Shown: positions 1 through 9,517 of the stretch, one piece after another
How positions within the stretch are numbered: position 1 is the first letter of the stretch
How the letters are laid out: every line of letters starts with the position of its first letter
From: an uncultured Alphaproteobacteria bacterium
Lineage (GTDB): Bacteria > Pseudomonadota > Alphaproteobacteria > HIMB59 > GCA-002718135
Direction of reading: 5' to 3'
DNA length: 64,000 bases
NCBI GenBank assembly: GCA_902522865.1
Contig: CABYXC010000004.1
Coordinates: 1-64,000, forward strand
The notes under the pieces: model-generated
Seen by the model: only the letters and a program-made list of their open reading frames with translations
What the model was told of the DNA's origin: nothing
The model's database searches: none
Program-made: the position numbers and the translations under genes

Positions 1-3
1 CAT
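1..3 (-). other. possible start codon of the next gene
   Basis: The complement of bases 1-3 is ATG. It shares one base with the TAA stop of gshA (TAATG), the same coupling seen at many junctions in this window. A gene translated after gshA may therefore begin here and run off the left edge. Nothing of its product is visible, so this is only a flag. Confidence 0.3.
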
Positions 4-1343
4 TAGAAAATTTCTTCCTCATATATTTTTTTAATATTTTTTTTCCATTTACCATTATATTTATTGATTAATAAATCAGCCGGTGAATGACCATTTGATA
101 GATTTTGTTCTAAATCTTTGAGATAAAATGTTTCGTTATATTTTTCATTTTTTACTAGAATATTTCTTTTCTCTAAACCTGATTTTGAAATTTCAAACAA
201 TTTTTGAGCAATATCTAACAAATCACTATTTTTGAATTTTGTTTGTAAACCTTCTAGTGGGGCTAAATTATTTATTAAATTTCTATCATTTTGAGTCCAA
301 CCTTCAACAATTTCATTTGTTTTATCTATAGCTTCATCATTGTATAAAATACCAATCCAAAAAGCAGGCTGAGAACATATTAAATCCCATGAACATGCGT
401 CCATAGAACGAATTTCTAGGAATTGCTTTAATCTAACTTGAGGAAATAGAGTTGATAAATGATTTACCCAATCTTCTATAGTAGGTTCAATGTTTAAATC
501 TTTAGAAATATTATTTTTCATAAAATCTCTAAAAGTATAATTGGTCATATTTATATATTTATGATTTTTAATTACAAAATACATTGGTACATCTAGAGCA
601 TACTCCGCATATTTTTCAAAATTAAAATCTTTATCAAAAACAAATGGCAATAAACCTGTTCTATCTTTGTCTGTGTTATGCCAAAAATGAGATCTTAAAC
701 TCTTATATTTAGAAACTTGTTTTTGATCAAAAGGTGAGTTAGCAAATATTGCAGTTGCTATACCTTCAAGATTTAACATTAATCGATACTTAGCAATCAT
801 ATCTTCTTCGGAATGATAATCCAAATTTACTTGGTTTGTACATGTGCGTTTCATCATGTGATGTCCCAGAGTACCAACTTTGGGCATATATTTTTTCATT
901 ATGGAATATCTTTGTTTTGGCATCCAAGGAAATTCATCAAGAGATAAACTTGGCTCAACGCCTAATCCTAATAATATAAAACCAAATTCTTCACCAATAT
1001 CTTTTAATTCTTTTAAATGTCTATTAGTTTCAGTACAGGTTTGATGGATATTTTTTAATTGTGCTCCAGATAATTCAATCTGACCACCTGGTTCTAAAGT
1101 TATACTTTCACCAAATCTTTCTAGCGCAATTATTGTAGTATTTTTATCATCATACTTTGGTTTCCATCCCTTATTTACAAATTTTAAAAGAATATCTTTT
1201 ATGCCATTGGGCTCTTCATAAGACAATTGATGTAAACTGTCTTTTTTTAGAACAAATTTCTCGTGTTCTACTCCTATACGTAAATCATTCTTATTTTTGA
1301 TTCCTTTATAAAAGTAATCTATCAGATCATTTTTTTTAAGCAT
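3..1343 (-). CDS. gshA: glutamate--cysteine ligase, plant/alphaproteobacterial type
   Basis: Joins glutamate and cysteine using ATP to give gamma-glutamylcysteine, the first and limiting step of glutathione synthesis in the cytoplasm. The 446-residue length and motifs fit the GCS2-like family of plants and alphaproteobacteria rather than the E. coli GshA type. Visible motifs are GVEHEKF at about 24-30 and EPGGQIELSG at 84-93, with the conserved HMMKRTCTNQVNLDY stretch near 165-180. The start is ATG and the frame is complete. It stands about 20 bases downstream of mgtE on the same strand, so the two may be cotranscribed. Family assignment is firm; no unusual residues were noticed. Confidence 0.93.
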   Translation of the reverse strand: MLKKNDLIDYFYKGIKNKNDLRIGVEHEKFVLKKDSLHQLSYEEPNGIKDILLKFVNKGWKPKYDDKNTTIIALERFGESITLEPGGQIELSGAQLKNIHQTCTETNRHLKELKDIGEEFGFILLGLGVEPSLSLDEFPWMPKQRYSIMKKYMPKVGTLGHHMMKRTCTNQVNLDYHSEEDMIAKYRLMLNLEGIATAIFANSPFDQKQVSKYKSLRSHFWHNTDKDRTGLLPFVFDKDFNFEKYAEYALDVPMYFVIKNHKYINMTNYTFRDFMKNNISKDLNIEPTIEDWVNHLSTLFPQVRLKQFLEIRSMDACSWDLICSQPAFWIGILYNDEAIDKTNEIVEGWTQNDRNLINNLAPLEGLQTKFKNSDLLDIAQKLFEISKSGLEKRNILVKNEKYNETFYLKDLEQNLSNGHSPADLLINKYNGKWKKNIKKIYEEEIF

Positions 1344-1366
1344 TGATTTAACCTAAATAGCTCAGA

Positions 1367-2734
1367 TCAAATTAAAAATAAAGTTGCTAATCCAAGAAAA
1401 GAAAGAAAGCCAAATACATCTGTTATTGTGGTCAAAATTACTGCAGATGCTAAAGCAGGATCAATTTTAAGTTTATCTAAAACTAGTGGTATTACAATTC
1501 CTGAAAAACCAGCAATTAGTAAGTTTAATATCATAGCAAGACCTATTATTAAACCCAACAACAAATTATCAAACCAATAAATAGAAATCAAAGATATTAT
1601 GATGGCAAATATAATTCCATTTATACCACCAATGATAGTTTCTTTGATTATTATTTTTATGGCATTACTAGTTGTTAGTTCTTTCACAGCAATGGCTCTT
1701 ACAGCAACAGTTAAAGTTTGAGTACCAGCATTAGCACCCATTGAAGCTACTATTGGCATTAAAATAGCTAAGGCCACTACTTTTTCAATTGCAGTTTCAA
1801 ACAAACCTATAACTATGGATGCTACTACTGCTGTCATTAAATTTACAATCAACCATGAAATTCTAGATTTTGTTGTAGAAATAATTGACTCATATAAATC
1901 TGTATGATCTACACCTCCAAGCTTTAAAATATCTTCTTCTCTTTCTTCTTCTATAACCTCAACAACATCATCAACTGTAATTGATCCAATAATTTTTTTT
2001 CGATTATTGATAACAGGAGCACTGACCAATCCGTATTTATTAAATAATAATGCTACATCTTCTTGATCTGTATTTACATCAATTAATCTTAATTCTCTAT
2101 TAGTTATGGAATTTAATTCTACTTCTCTTTTTGAACCCATTAACCTTCCTAATGGAACAACACCTTTTGCTTCTTGGTTATTATTAATTAAATAAATATC
2201 ATAGAAATCTTCAGGTAGTTTCACTTTATTATTTCTCAAATAATCAATTGCTTGACCAACATTCCATGATTGATTAAGAGCAACAAATTGTCTTTGCATT
2301 AATCTTCCAGCAGAATCTTCAGGATACTTTAATCCTTCTTCAACCAATGTACGTTCTTCTTTATCTAAATTTTCTAAGAATATAGTTTGATCTTTTCCTT
2401 CTAAATCTTCTGCTAGATCGACAGCATCATCAGTATCTAAACTTTTAGCATTATTAGCTAATTGTTTTATATCCAAAGTTTCTATTATTTCTTCTCTAAC
2501 ACTATCATTTAAATAAGTTAATATTTCAGGATCAAAATCTCTATCAATTATATTCAAAAGACTTAGTCGTAAAACTGGATCTAAATTTTGAAGAATGTCT
2601 GCTATATCAGCATTATGAATATCGTTTAAATAAGATAAAACTTTATCATATTTATAATTTTCTAAATAATCAGATACTAATTCAACAGATTTAGATAAAG
2701 AATCCTGATCTTTTTTTATAATAATTTCGTCCAT
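1367..2734 (-). CDS. mgtE: magnesium transporter MgtE
   Basis: Inner-membrane Mg2+ channel gated by intracellular Mg2+. The 455-residue protein shows the family layout: an acidic helical N domain (about 10-130), a CBS pair (about 135-255), the connecting helix and five C-terminal membrane segments. The last part carries the signature MPIVASMGANAGTQTLTV, close to the canonical MgtE pore-helix motif. An upstream in-frame ATG at 2770 exists but lies inside tRNA-Leu and would read tRNA sequence as protein, so the ATG at 2734 (MDEIIIKK) is chosen. That start is only six bases behind the CCA end of the tRNA and has no visible Shine-Dalgarno motif. Confidence 0.92.
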   Translation of the reverse strand: MDEIIIKKDQDSLSKSVELVSDYLENYKYDKVLSYLNDIHNADIADILQNLDPVLRLSLLNIIDRDFDPEILTYLNDSVREEIIETLDIKQLANNAKSLDTDDAVDLAEDLEGKDQTIFLENLDKEERTLVEEGLKYPEDSAGRLMQRQFVALNQSWNVGQAIDYLRNNKVKLPEDFYDIYLINNNQEAKGVVPLGRLMGSKREVELNSITNRELRLIDVNTDQEDVALLFNKYGLVSAPVINNRKKIIGSITVDDVVEVIEEEREEDILKLGGVDHTDLYESIISTTKSRISWLIVNLMTAVVASIVIGLFETAIEKVVALAILMPIVASMGANAGTQTLTVAVRAIAVKELTTSNAIKIIIKETIIGGINGIIFAIIISLISIYWFDNLLLGLIIGLAMILNLLIAGFSGIVIPLVLDKLKIDPALASAVILTTITDVFGFLSFLGLATLFLI

Positions 2735-2740
2735 ATCAAT

Positions 2741-2827
2741 TGGTGCGGCTGAGAAGACTTGAACTTCCACAGGATAAATCCCACAGCGACCTCAACGCTG
2801 CGCGTATACCAATTCCGCCACAGCCGC
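2741..2827 (-). tRNA. tRNA-Leu (anticodon GAG)
   Basis: The complement folds as a class II tRNA. The acceptor GCGGCTG pairs with CAGCCGC, the anticodon stem CAGCG/CGCTG encloses loop TTGAGGT (anticodon GAG, leucine CUC/CUU), a long variable arm follows, and the T arm has GTTCAAG. The 3' CCA is encoded in the DNA (2741-2743). mgtE starts immediately downstream on the same strand. Confidence 0.95.
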
Positions 2828-2886
2828 ATATATAGTAGAATTAAATATCAGATAGGATATTAACTATCAATAAAGTAAAATATAAG

Positions 2887-3534
2887 ATGAAACAGATTGA
2901 AATTAAAATATCTAATAATGAAATTAATTATGATGAGGCATTAATGCTTATGGAGTCTAGAGTTGAAGACATTAGTAACAATAAATCTAAAGAATTATTA
3001 TGGTTTCTAAATCATAACCATATTTTTACTCAAGGAACAAGTGCATCAAAAGATGAGGTATTAAACACAACTGTAATTGACATTATAAAATCTAATCGTG
3101 GAGGAAAAACAACTTATCATGGCCCTGGTCAAAGAATTGTTTATTTTATGTTAAATTTAAATAATAAAAATAAAGATATTCGAAAATTTATCACTTTAAT
3201 TGAAAATTCTCTAATCTCTTTTTTAGCTGACTATAATATTGAAGCACAAGCCTTTAAAGATAGAGTTGGTATTTGGGTAACTAAAAGTAATAATATTACA
3301 TTTGATAAAGAAAAAAAAATTGGTGCAATTGGATTACGAATTAAAAAATGGATTACATACCATGGTTTAAGTTTTAATATTAATCCTGATCTCAAATATT
3401 ACAATTATATTCACTCATGTGGTTTAAAAGAATATCAAAATACTTCAATGGAAGAGTTAGGTATTAAATTAGACCAATCTGAATTTGATAATAAATTTAA
3501 AGACATATTTTTAGAAAAACTAAAAACCATTTAA
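2887..3534 (+). CDS. lipB: lipoyl(octanoyl) transferase
   Basis: Moves octanoate from acyl carrier protein to lipoyl domains of 2-oxoacid dehydrogenases and the glycine cleavage H protein, the first step of lipoate synthesis. The 215 residues contain the family signature RGGKTTYHGPGQ (71-82), the catalytic lysine in KIGAIGLRI (Lys144) and the catalytic cysteine in HSCGL (Cys178). The start is ATG. It is divergent from the tRNA-Leu/mgtE unit and converges on the RluC-like gene, overlapping its 3' end by 15 bases. LipA is not in the window. Confidence 0.93.
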   Translation: MKQIEIKISNNEINYDEALMLMESRVEDISNNKSKELLWFLNHNHIFTQGTSASKDEVLNTTVIDIIKSNRGGKTTYHGPGQRIVYFMLNLNNKNKDIRKFITLIENSLISFLADYNIEAQAFKDRVGIWVTKSNNITFDKEKKIGAIGLRIKKWITYHGLSFNINPDLKYYNYIHSCGLKEYQNTSMEELGIKLDQSEFDNKFKDIFLEKLKTI

Positions 3535-4434
3535 ATAATGTTTTAAATCTTTATTAATTTTTAAGTTATTTTTTTTTATAAAGTTAAGAAAATCATCAGG
3601 TAAATTTGAAATAAATTCAAATTTTTTTTCATTTATTGTAAATCTTAATGCAAATGCATGTAACATTAAGTTTTCTTTTTTATATTTAGAATATAAATTA
3701 TATTTTTTGTCCCCAATTATAGGGCACCGAAGATTTTTAGAAACTATTCTCAGCTGATGAGTTTTACCAGTCTGAGGATTAAATAATATTGAAGAAATAC
3801 TTTTGTTTTTATTTATTACTTTGTAATTTGTTAAAGTATCTTCTATTTTAAGTTTTTTAGTTTTAATTTCTAGTTTAACTTGAGAAGAATTATTTTTAGG
3901 GATACCCTCACATAATGCAATATAGAATTTAGTAATTTCTTTATGTTTGAACAGAAAAGATAGTTTTTTTGCATAGTTAAGATTTTTGGCAATTAAAAGA
4001 AGCCCTGATGTCTCTTTGTCAAGTCTATGTACTAATCTGTAATGTAAGTTAATATTTTTTATTATGTGGTCTATCGAAGTTTTTATTTTACTTCCTCCTT
4101 GAGTAGCTATTTGTGACCATTTATTTAAAACAATAAAATCATTGTTTTCAAAAATTATTGATCTTTTAAATTCAGATAAAGTTTCTTTAGATATTTTTAT
4201 ATCTTTTTTAAAAATAATCTTATTTTTATAGAGCTTTTCATGGTAATTTAATATTTTAAGTTCGTCATTAAGCTTGATAAGATAATTTGCTTTAGTAATT
4301 GAGTTATTTATTAAAATATTTTTTTTTCTAATATTTTTTTGAATAAATCCTTGTGTCAGAGATGTATATTTTTGTTTAAGATATTTATCTAATCTTTGGT
4401 TAAAATTATTTTGAATTTTAATATTCTTAATCAA
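3520..4434 (-). CDS. rluC: 23S rRNA pseudouridine synthase, RluC-like
   Basis: RluA-family pseudouridine synthase. An N-terminal S4 RNA-binding domain (about 10-60) precedes the catalytic domain with HRLDKETSG (136-144, catalytic Asp139) and the TGKTHQLRIV motif near 225. The ATQGGSK stretch at 110-116 is typical of RluC, which modifies three uridines in the 23S peptidyl-transferase region. The S4 domain begins almost at the first residue, so the start must be the TTG at 4434 just behind the crcB stop. It is the last gene of the rplQ-crcB unit and its tail overlaps lipB by 15 bases. A RluA or RluD specificity cannot be excluded from sequence alone. Confidence 0.85.
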   Translation of the reverse strand: MIKNIKIQNNFNQRLDKYLKQKYTSLTQGFIQKNIRKKNILINNSITKANYLIKLNDELKILNYHEKLYKNKIIFKKDIKISKETLSEFKRSIIFENNDFIVLNKWSQIATQGGSKIKTSIDHIIKNINLHYRLVHRLDKETSGLLLIAKNLNYAKKLSFLFKHKEITKFYIALCEGIPKNNSSQVKLEIKTKKLKIEDTLTNYKVINKNKSISSILFNPQTGKTHQLRIVSKNLRCPIIGDKKYNLYSKYKKENLMLHAFALRFTINEKKFEFISNLPDDFLNFIKKNNLKINKDLKHYLNGF

Positions 4435-4435
4435 A

Positions 4436-4804
4436 TCAAAACTTGTTTAATAAGGTTCCTAGGTATGCAGATATTATACATATAAAAATAGAAATAAAAA
4501 TATAACTAAAAGAAGAAGCATATTTTTTTGAATTTATTAAATCAAGCACTTCATAAGAAAATGCAGAAAAAGTTGTAAAAGATCCTAAAAGACCAATAAT
4601 TAAAAAAAACTTAATAAAATTTTCAGACAAATTATTTCCAAAATCAGATGTTATAAAATATCCTATTAAAAAAGAGCCTATTATATTTACTGAAATAGTT
4701 CCATAAATACTAGATACAAATAAAGTTTTACTAATATTAGATAAAAGATATCTTAAAACTGCTCCTAACGCACCACCAGTGGCGACTAAAATTAAGTTAA
4801 ACAA
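4436..4804 (-). CDS. crcB: fluoride channel CrcB/Fluc
   Basis: Small (122 residues) inner-membrane protein with four hydrophobic segments that forms a dual-topology dimer expelling fluoride. The family signatures are present: GGALGAVLRYLLS at the N-terminus, NIIGSFLIGYF in segment 2 and GLLGSFTTFSAFSYE around segment 3. It starts five bases after the rplQ stop, so it is translated from the tail of the alpha operon. No separate promoter or fluoride riboswitch lies in that gap, so a fluoride-specific response is not expected. Confidence 0.93.
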   Translation of the reverse strand: MFNLILVATGGALGAVLRYLLSNISKTLFVSSIYGTISVNIIGSFLIGYFITSDFGNNLSENFIKFFLIIGLLGSFTTFSAFSYEVLDLINSKKYASSFSYIFISIFICIISAYLGTLLNKF

Positions 4805-4809
4805 TATGT

Positions 4810-5247
4810 TTAGGCTGTTGTTTGTTCTTCTACTTCTTCAGTAGATTTTTTTTCAATTACTGGACCACTATCTAGCCCTTTTGCATTTTCATCTCTATCA
4901 ATAAATTCGATGACTGCCGTTGGAGCGTTATCTCCAAATCTGTTTCCTAACTTTATAATTCGGGTATATCCGCCAGCTCTTGATTTATACCTTTCCGCAA
5001 AGACATCAAAAACTTTTTTTGACATTTTTTGATCCTGAAGAATGGATACTGCTTTTCTTCTTGATAATAAATCGCCCTTTTTTCCTAAAGTAACAATTTT
5101 TTCAACAAATCTTCTTAGCTCTTTAGCTTTAGCCAAAGTTGTAGTTATTTGCTCATGTTTAATAAGAGCATTAGACATGTTCATAAACATAGCTTTTCTA
5201 TGAGATGAAGTTTTGTTAAGTTTTTTATTTTTAATGTTATGTTTCAT
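4810..5247 (-). CDS. rplQ: 50S ribosomal protein L17
   Basis: Large-subunit protein near the exit tunnel. The N-terminal core matches L17 well ([20 protein letters not shown]... through [19 protein letters not shown]). The last 20 or so residues are an acidic, Thr/Glu-rich tail without recognisable structure, giving 145 residues in total. It is the last ribosomal gene of the alpha operon and lies six bases behind rpoA. Confidence 0.96.
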   Translation of the reverse strand: MKHNIKNKKLNKTSSHRKAMFMNMSNALIKHEQITTTLAKAKELRRFVEKIVTLGKKGDLLSRRKAVSILQDQKMSKKVFDVFAERYKSRAGGYTRIIKLGNRFGDNAPTAVIEFIDRDENAKGLDSGPVIEKKSTEEVEEQTTA

Positions 5248-5253
5248 CTCAAT

Positions 5254-6276
5254 TTATTTATTAAATGGATCTTCGTATTTTTTAGCAAGCTCATCGATAT
5301 TTTCAGGGGGCCAATCTGGTACTGACATGCCAAGATTGAGTTCCATTTGTTGCAGTACTTCTTTTATTTCATTTAGTGATTTTCTGCCAAAATTAGGAGT
5401 TCTTAGCATTTCTGACTCAGATTTTTGAACTAAATCACCAATATATATAATATTATCATTTTTAAGACAATTAGCTGATCTTACTGAAAGTTCTAACTCT
5501 TCTACTTTTTTAAGAAGATTTGAATTAAAAGTTAGACTTTCAGCATTAGATTGATCTGGTAAAATTTCAGGTTCATCAAAATTTATGAAGGGTTGTAGTT
5601 GGTCTTGCAATATCCTGGCTGCTAAAGCAATCGCGTCATCAGGTGTTATAGCTCCATTTGTTTCTACTTCAAAAATTAGTTTGTCAAAATCAGTAACCTG
5701 CCCAACTCTGCTATTCTCAACTTTGTAAGTTGCTTTCACAACAGGACTAAACATTGCATCTAACTTAATCTCACCAATAATTTTATTTTCATCCTCTGCT
5801 ACCTCAGCTGTAACATAGCCCTTACCTGTCTCAATATTTGCTTCAATCTCTACATCAGCATTTGAGTCTAAAGTCATTATTAGTTGATTGGGATTCATTA
5901 TTTCTGTTTCAGAATCAGTCTCAAAATTTCCCGCTCTTAGCTCTCCAGAACCTGAAGATTTTAAATACATTTTTTTTAATCCTGGTGAATGAACTTTAAT
6001 GGCAATTGATTTTAAATTTAAAAGAATATCCGTTAAATCTTCTTTAACTCCTGGAATAGTAGAAAATTCATGAACAACTCCTTTAATTTTTACTGAAGTT
6101 ATTGCAGCGCCTTGAAGTGAAGAAAGTAAAATCCTCCTTATTGAATTCCCTAATGTTAAGCCAAATCCACGCTCTAGTGGTTCTGCTGTAAGTTTTCCAA
6201 TTTTTCCATTGCTTTCTTCAACATTAACTTCCATTTTTGTAGGCTTAATCAATTCGCTCCAGTTTTTTTGTAACAC
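5254..6276 (-). CDS. rpoA: RNA polymerase alpha subunit
   Basis: The 340-residue alpha subunit nucleates polymerase assembly through its N-terminal domain (about 1-235) and contacts UP elements and activators through the C-terminal domain (about 255-330). The N-terminal [22 protein letters not shown] stretch is the dimer interface helix, and the CTD shows [12 protein letters not shown]. The start [12 protein letters not shown] matches alphaproteobacterial orthologues. It sits between rpsK and rplQ, the usual alpha-operon position; rpsD is not here. Confidence 0.97.
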   Translation of the reverse strand: MLQKNWSELIKPTKMEVNVEESNGKIGKLTAEPLERGFGLTLGNSIRRILLSSLQGAAITSVKIKGVVHEFSTIPGVKEDLTDILLNLKSIAIKVHSPGLKKMYLKSSGSGELRAGNFETDSETEIMNPNQLIMTLDSNADVEIEANIETGKGYVTAEVAEDENKIIGEIKLDAMFSPVVKATYKVENSRVGQVTDFDKLIFEVETNGAITPDDAIALAARILQDQLQPFINFDEPEILPDQSNAESLTFNSNLLKKVEELELSVRSANCLKNDNIIYIGDLVQKSESEMLRTPNFGRKSLNEIKEVLQQMELNLGMSVPDWPPENIDELAKKYEDPFNK

Positions 6277-6291
6277 TTAAATACTCCTTTT

Positions 6292-6672
6292 TTAAACTCT
6301 TCTTCTTTTTCTTGGTCTACAACCATTATGTGGTATTGGGGTAACATCTTTTATAGAGGTAATTACATATCCAATAGATTGCAATGATCTAAGAGCTGAC
6401 TCTCTACCTGAACCAGGGCCTGAAACTTCAACTTTTAAATTTTTTAATCCATATTCTTTAGCTTTATTGCCTACATCTTCTGCTGCAATTTGAGCAGCAT
6501 ACGGTGTTGATTTCCTAGAACCTTTAAATCCTTTGTGACCAGAAGATGACCATGCTAATGCGTTACCGTTTTCATCAGTTATAGTAATTATTGTATTGTT
6601 AAATGATGATACTATGTGAGCAATACCAGATGAAAATTTTTTTTTAACTTTTGATTTTTTTTTATCAACCAT
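6292..6672 (-). CDS. rpsK: 30S ribosomal protein S11
   Basis: Platform protein of the small subunit, in contact with the Shine-Dalgarno helix region. The 126 residues include the conserved [19 protein letters not shown]-terminal core and the basic end [11 protein letters not shown]. It follows rpsM after one base, so translation is probably coupled. Confidence 0.97.
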   Translation of the reverse strand: MVDKKKSKVKKKFSSGIAHIVSSFNNTIITITDENGNALAWSSSGHKGFKGSRKSTPYAAQIAAEDVGNKAKEYGLKNLKVEVSGPGSGRESALRSLQSIGYVITSIKDVTPIPHNGCRPRKRRRV

Positions 6673-6673
6673 T

Positions 6674-7054
6674 TTAGCCTTTAGTTACTTTTTTCTTTCC
6701 AGCTATTGCAACAGCTTTACCTTTTCTTGTTCTAGCGTTTGTATGGGTTCTTTGTCCTCTAACAGGTAGTTTTTTTCTATGCCTTAAGCCTCTGTAACAT
6801 CCTAAATCATTTAATCTCTTAATATCTAATGAAATTTTTCGTCTTAAATCCCCTTCAACGGAATAATTTTTATCAATTAGATCTCTTATTTTATTAACCT
6901 CTTCTTCATTTAATTCGCTCACACGTTTTGCAACATCTATTGAAGCATCTTTACAAATGTCTAAAGCAAACTTTTTTCCAATTCCAAAAATATATGTAAG
7001 TGCTATATTTACTTTTTTATTAGTAGGAATGTTAACACCTGATATTCTAGCCAT
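6674..7054 (-). CDS. rpsM: 30S ribosomal protein S13
   Basis: Head protein of the small subunit that forms bridges to the 50S and contacts tRNA. The family start [10 protein letters not shown] is encoded by the ATG at 7054. An in-frame TTG at 7066 would add four unsupported residues and is rejected. The body shows the helix-two-turn-helix ([11 protein letters not shown]) and the basic tail [24 protein letters not shown]. About 90 bases separate it from adk upstream, which may mark an internal promoter or processing site. No rpmJ lies before it, which is usual in alphaproteobacteria. Confidence 0.96.
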   Translation of the reverse strand: MARISGVNIPTNKKVNIALTYIFGIGKKFALDICKDASIDVAKRVSELNEEEVNKIRDLIDKNYSVEGDLRRKISLDIKRLNDLGCYRGLRHRKKLPVRGQRTHTNARTRKGKAVAIAGKKKVTKG

Positions 7055-7141
7055 AAAGAAATCCAAAAAAAATGAATGAGGGTGAATACATGATAATTGT
7101 ATATTTAGTCAAGGAAAGATATACTAAAAATTGGCTGTTTT

Positions 7142-7714
7142 TCATGATTTTTTTAATATTTGTCTAATTTTTTCAGTTATTTCTTGAATTTGTAAAGATC
7201 CATCAATGTCATAAAAAATATTTGAATATTTTTCTTTATACAATTCAGTTACCTTTTGTGTAGAGTTAACGTATTCATTATATCTAGTTTGGATAACTTC
7301 AATTTTATCATCATCCCTGCTTTCTTCCGAAGATCTTTTTAATATTCTTGACTTTAAAGTTTCAAAATTAATTTGGATATTGATAATATAATTAATTGAA
7401 TTTGATGTTTCATAAAGATATTCATTTAGAAATTCAGATTGTTTCAAGGTTCTTGGATACCCATCTAAAATAAATCCATTATTTACTTCTTTATTTAATC
7501 TTGAGGCCACAATTGAATTTAAAATATCATCGGACACAAGATTACCTGCTGACATAATAGCTTTCAATTCATTAGCTAGTTTATCTTGATCTAATAATTT
7601 TTTTCTTAATATATCTCCTGTTGAAAGATGCGCAACTTTTAAGAGTTCTGAAATAATCTTAGCTTGTGTGCCTTTTCCAGCACCTGGAGGGCCAAAAAAG
7701 ATTATATTATTCAA
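7142..7714 (-). CDS. adk: adenylate kinase, short LID form
   Basis: Interconverts ATP + AMP and two ADP. The P-loop GPPGAGKGTQ occupies 8-17, the NMP-binding HLSTGDILR is near 30-38, and DGYPRT near 82-87. At 190 residues the LID is the short version without zinc-binding cysteines (RSSEESRDDDK). The gene lies directly downstream of secY, one base apart, as in many bacteria. Confidence 0.96.
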   Translation of the reverse strand: MNNIIFFGPPGAGKGTQAKIISELLKVAHLSTGDILRKKLLDQDKLANELKAIMSAGNLVSDDILNSIVASRLNKEVNNGFILDGYPRTLKQSEFLNEYLYETSNSINYIINIQINFETLKSRILKRSSEESRDDDKIEVIQTRYNEYVNSTQKVTELYKEKYSNIFYDIDGSLQIQEITEKIRQILKKS

Positions 7715-7715
7715 T

Positions 7716-9056
7716 TTATCTTCTACCTTTTAATTTAGTTTTTTTAAGTAATCCTTCATATTGATGTTGAAAAAGATGTGATTGTACTTGTGTTATAAAA
7801 TCAATCATTACCACAACAACAATCAATAATGCAGTACCACCTAAATAGAATGGTATTGACGTTCTTGATAATAAAAATTCTGGCAACAATGCAACAAATG
7901 TTAAATAAATTGTTCCTATTGTAGTTAGTCTTATCAACACAAACTCAATATACCTTGAGGTATTTTCTCCTGGTCTTATACCTGGTATAAACCCTCCATA
8001 TTTTCTTAAATTCTCAGCCTGCTCATCAGGATTAAATACAATCGATGTGTAAAAAAAACCAAAAAAGATTATCATTGCTGCATATAATGCTAAATACAAT
8101 GGTTGACCTCTTCCTAGATAACTAGAAATCAAAATAAAAATATCACTTGAGGAACCAGCACCAAATCCAGACATAGTATTAGGTAAAAGTAAAATTGAAG
8201 AAGCAAAAATAACAGGAATAACACCTGCTGTATTGATTTTTAGAGGTAAATGTGAGCTTTGACCACCATAGATCTTATTGCCTACCTGTCTTTTTGGATA
8301 TTGTACTGGTAAACGTCTTTGCGCCTTTTCGACAAAAACTATAAAAATTATTAGTAGTAAAATTAATATTAGTATTCCTAAAATAAATGCAATACTCAAT
8401 TCTCCAGTTCTACCTAGTTGTAATGTACTAACAAATGCACTTGGTAAATTTGCAATTATTCCTGCGGTAATGATTAGAGAAATTCCATTTCCAACACCTC
8501 TCGATGAAATCTGTTCACCTAACCACATTAAAAAAACTGTTCCACCTACAAGAGTGATTACAGTTGTTAATCTAAAAAATAAACCTGGTTCAAAAACAAT
8601 ATTTCCATAGGTTGTTTGCATTGACTCTAGGCCTATTGAAACACCATAACCTTGAACTGCAGCGATAATGACAGTTACATATCTTGTAAATTGGAGTAGT
8701 TGCCTTCTTCCTTTCGTGCCTTGCTCTTTTAGAGATTTAAGGTATGGAATTGCTGATTGCATAAGAGTCATAATAATAGATGAGGATATGTATGGCATTA
8801 CCCCAAGTGCAAAAATTCCCATTCTTCCTAATGCTCCACCAGAAAATGTATCGAAAATTCCTAATATGCCTGAAGACTGTTGTTCAAAAAATTGTTGTAA
8901 AGCTAGTGGGTTTATTCCTGGTATTGGTAAAAATGTACCCAAACGAAAAACAATAAGTGCTCCCAATGTAAACAAAAGTCTTTGTCTTAACTCTGTCGCT
9001 TTTCCTAAAGCTCCAAGATTTAAATTATTTGCTAATCTGTCTGCAGCTGTTGCCAT
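7716..9056 (-). CDS. secY: protein translocase channel SecY
   Basis: Forms the SecYEG pore of the inner membrane with SecE (encoded in this window at 31894-32109). The 446 residues hold ten membrane segments, the plug region after segment 1 (IPGINPLALQQFF), and the cytoplasmic loop with ...RKYGGFIPGIRPGENTSRYI between segments 8 and 9. The start MATAADRLANNLN matches other alphaproteobacteria. It directly follows rplO and precedes adk within the spc cluster. Confidence 0.97.
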   Translation of the reverse strand: MATAADRLANNLNLGALGKATELRQRLLFTLGALIVFRLGTFLPIPGINPLALQQFFEQQSSGILGIFDTFSGGALGRMGIFALGVMPYISSSIIMTLMQSAIPYLKSLKEQGTKGRRQLLQFTRYVTVIIAAVQGYGVSIGLESMQTTYGNIVFEPGLFFRLTTVITLVGGTVFLMWLGEQISSRGVGNGISLIITAGIIANLPSAFVSTLQLGRTGELSIAFILGILILILLLIIFIVFVEKAQRRLPVQYPKRQVGNKIYGGQSSHLPLKINTAGVIPVIFASSILLLPNTMSGFGAGSSSDIFILISSYLGRGQPLYLALYAAMIIFFGFFYTSIVFNPDEQAENLRKYGGFIPGIRPGENTSRYIEFVLIRLTTIGTIYLTFVALLPEFLLSRTSIPFYLGGTALLIVVVVMIDFITQVQSHLFQHQYEGLLKKTKLKGRR

Positions 9057-9515
9057 TTATTTCTTAGTTAGTTTAATTTTGCCGCCTAACTTTTCTAGAA
9101 CCGCAATTGCTTTTTTTGAAGCATAAGAGATCTCCAAATTAGTTGTTTTTTCTAAATCTCCTACATTAAGTAGTTTTAAACCACCTTTAGATCTTTTAAA
9201 AATTTTTTTATTAAATAGCTCTTCTTCTTTAATTTCATTAGGATTAAGATTATATTTTTTAATTATACTATTAATCATAGTAAAACTGATATTTTGGATT
9301 TTTAGTTTAAATGGATTTTTAAAACCTCTTTTTGGCAATCGACGATATAGAGGCATCTGACCACCTTCAAATCCATTAATTGAAACTCCAGATCGTGATT
9401 TTTGTCCTTTAACTCCTCTACCAGCAGTTTTTCCAAGACCAGATCCTGAGCCTCTTCCTCTTCTTTTATTTTTTTTATTTGATGTTTTTACAGATTTTAA
9501 TTCATTAATTTTCAT
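9057..9515 (-). CDS. rplO: 50S ribosomal protein L15
   Basis: Large-subunit protein that threads into 23S rRNA. The N-terminus is the Gly/Arg-rich extended segment ([24 protein letters not shown] is the conserved region, 19-42) and a globular KOW-less C-terminal domain follows. It begins two bases after rpsE; the rpmD gene that usually lies between them is absent. Confidence 0.96.
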   Translation of the reverse strand: MKINELKSVKTSNKKNKRRGRGSGSGLGKTAGRGVKGQKSRSGVSINGFEGGQMPLYRRLPKRGFKNPFKLKIQNISFTMINSIIKKYNLNPNEIKEEELFNKKIFKRSKGGLKLLNVGDLEKTTNLEISYASKKAIAVLEKLGGKIKLTKK

Positions 9516-9517
9516 AT

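Noticed and set aside
2735..2770. Extended N-terminus of MgtE (MEVQVFSAAPID)
   Set aside because: These codons lie inside tRNA-Leu and its CCA end; the conserved protein begins at 2734.
4804..4810. Fluoride riboswitch before crcB
   Set aside because: Only five bases separate rplQ and crcB, too few for the aptamer.
8278..9126. Long plus-strand frames opposite secY (110 and 152 codons)
   Set aside because: They are mirror frames of the conserved secY and rplO coding sequence, have no family match, and no promoter or ribosome site of their own.
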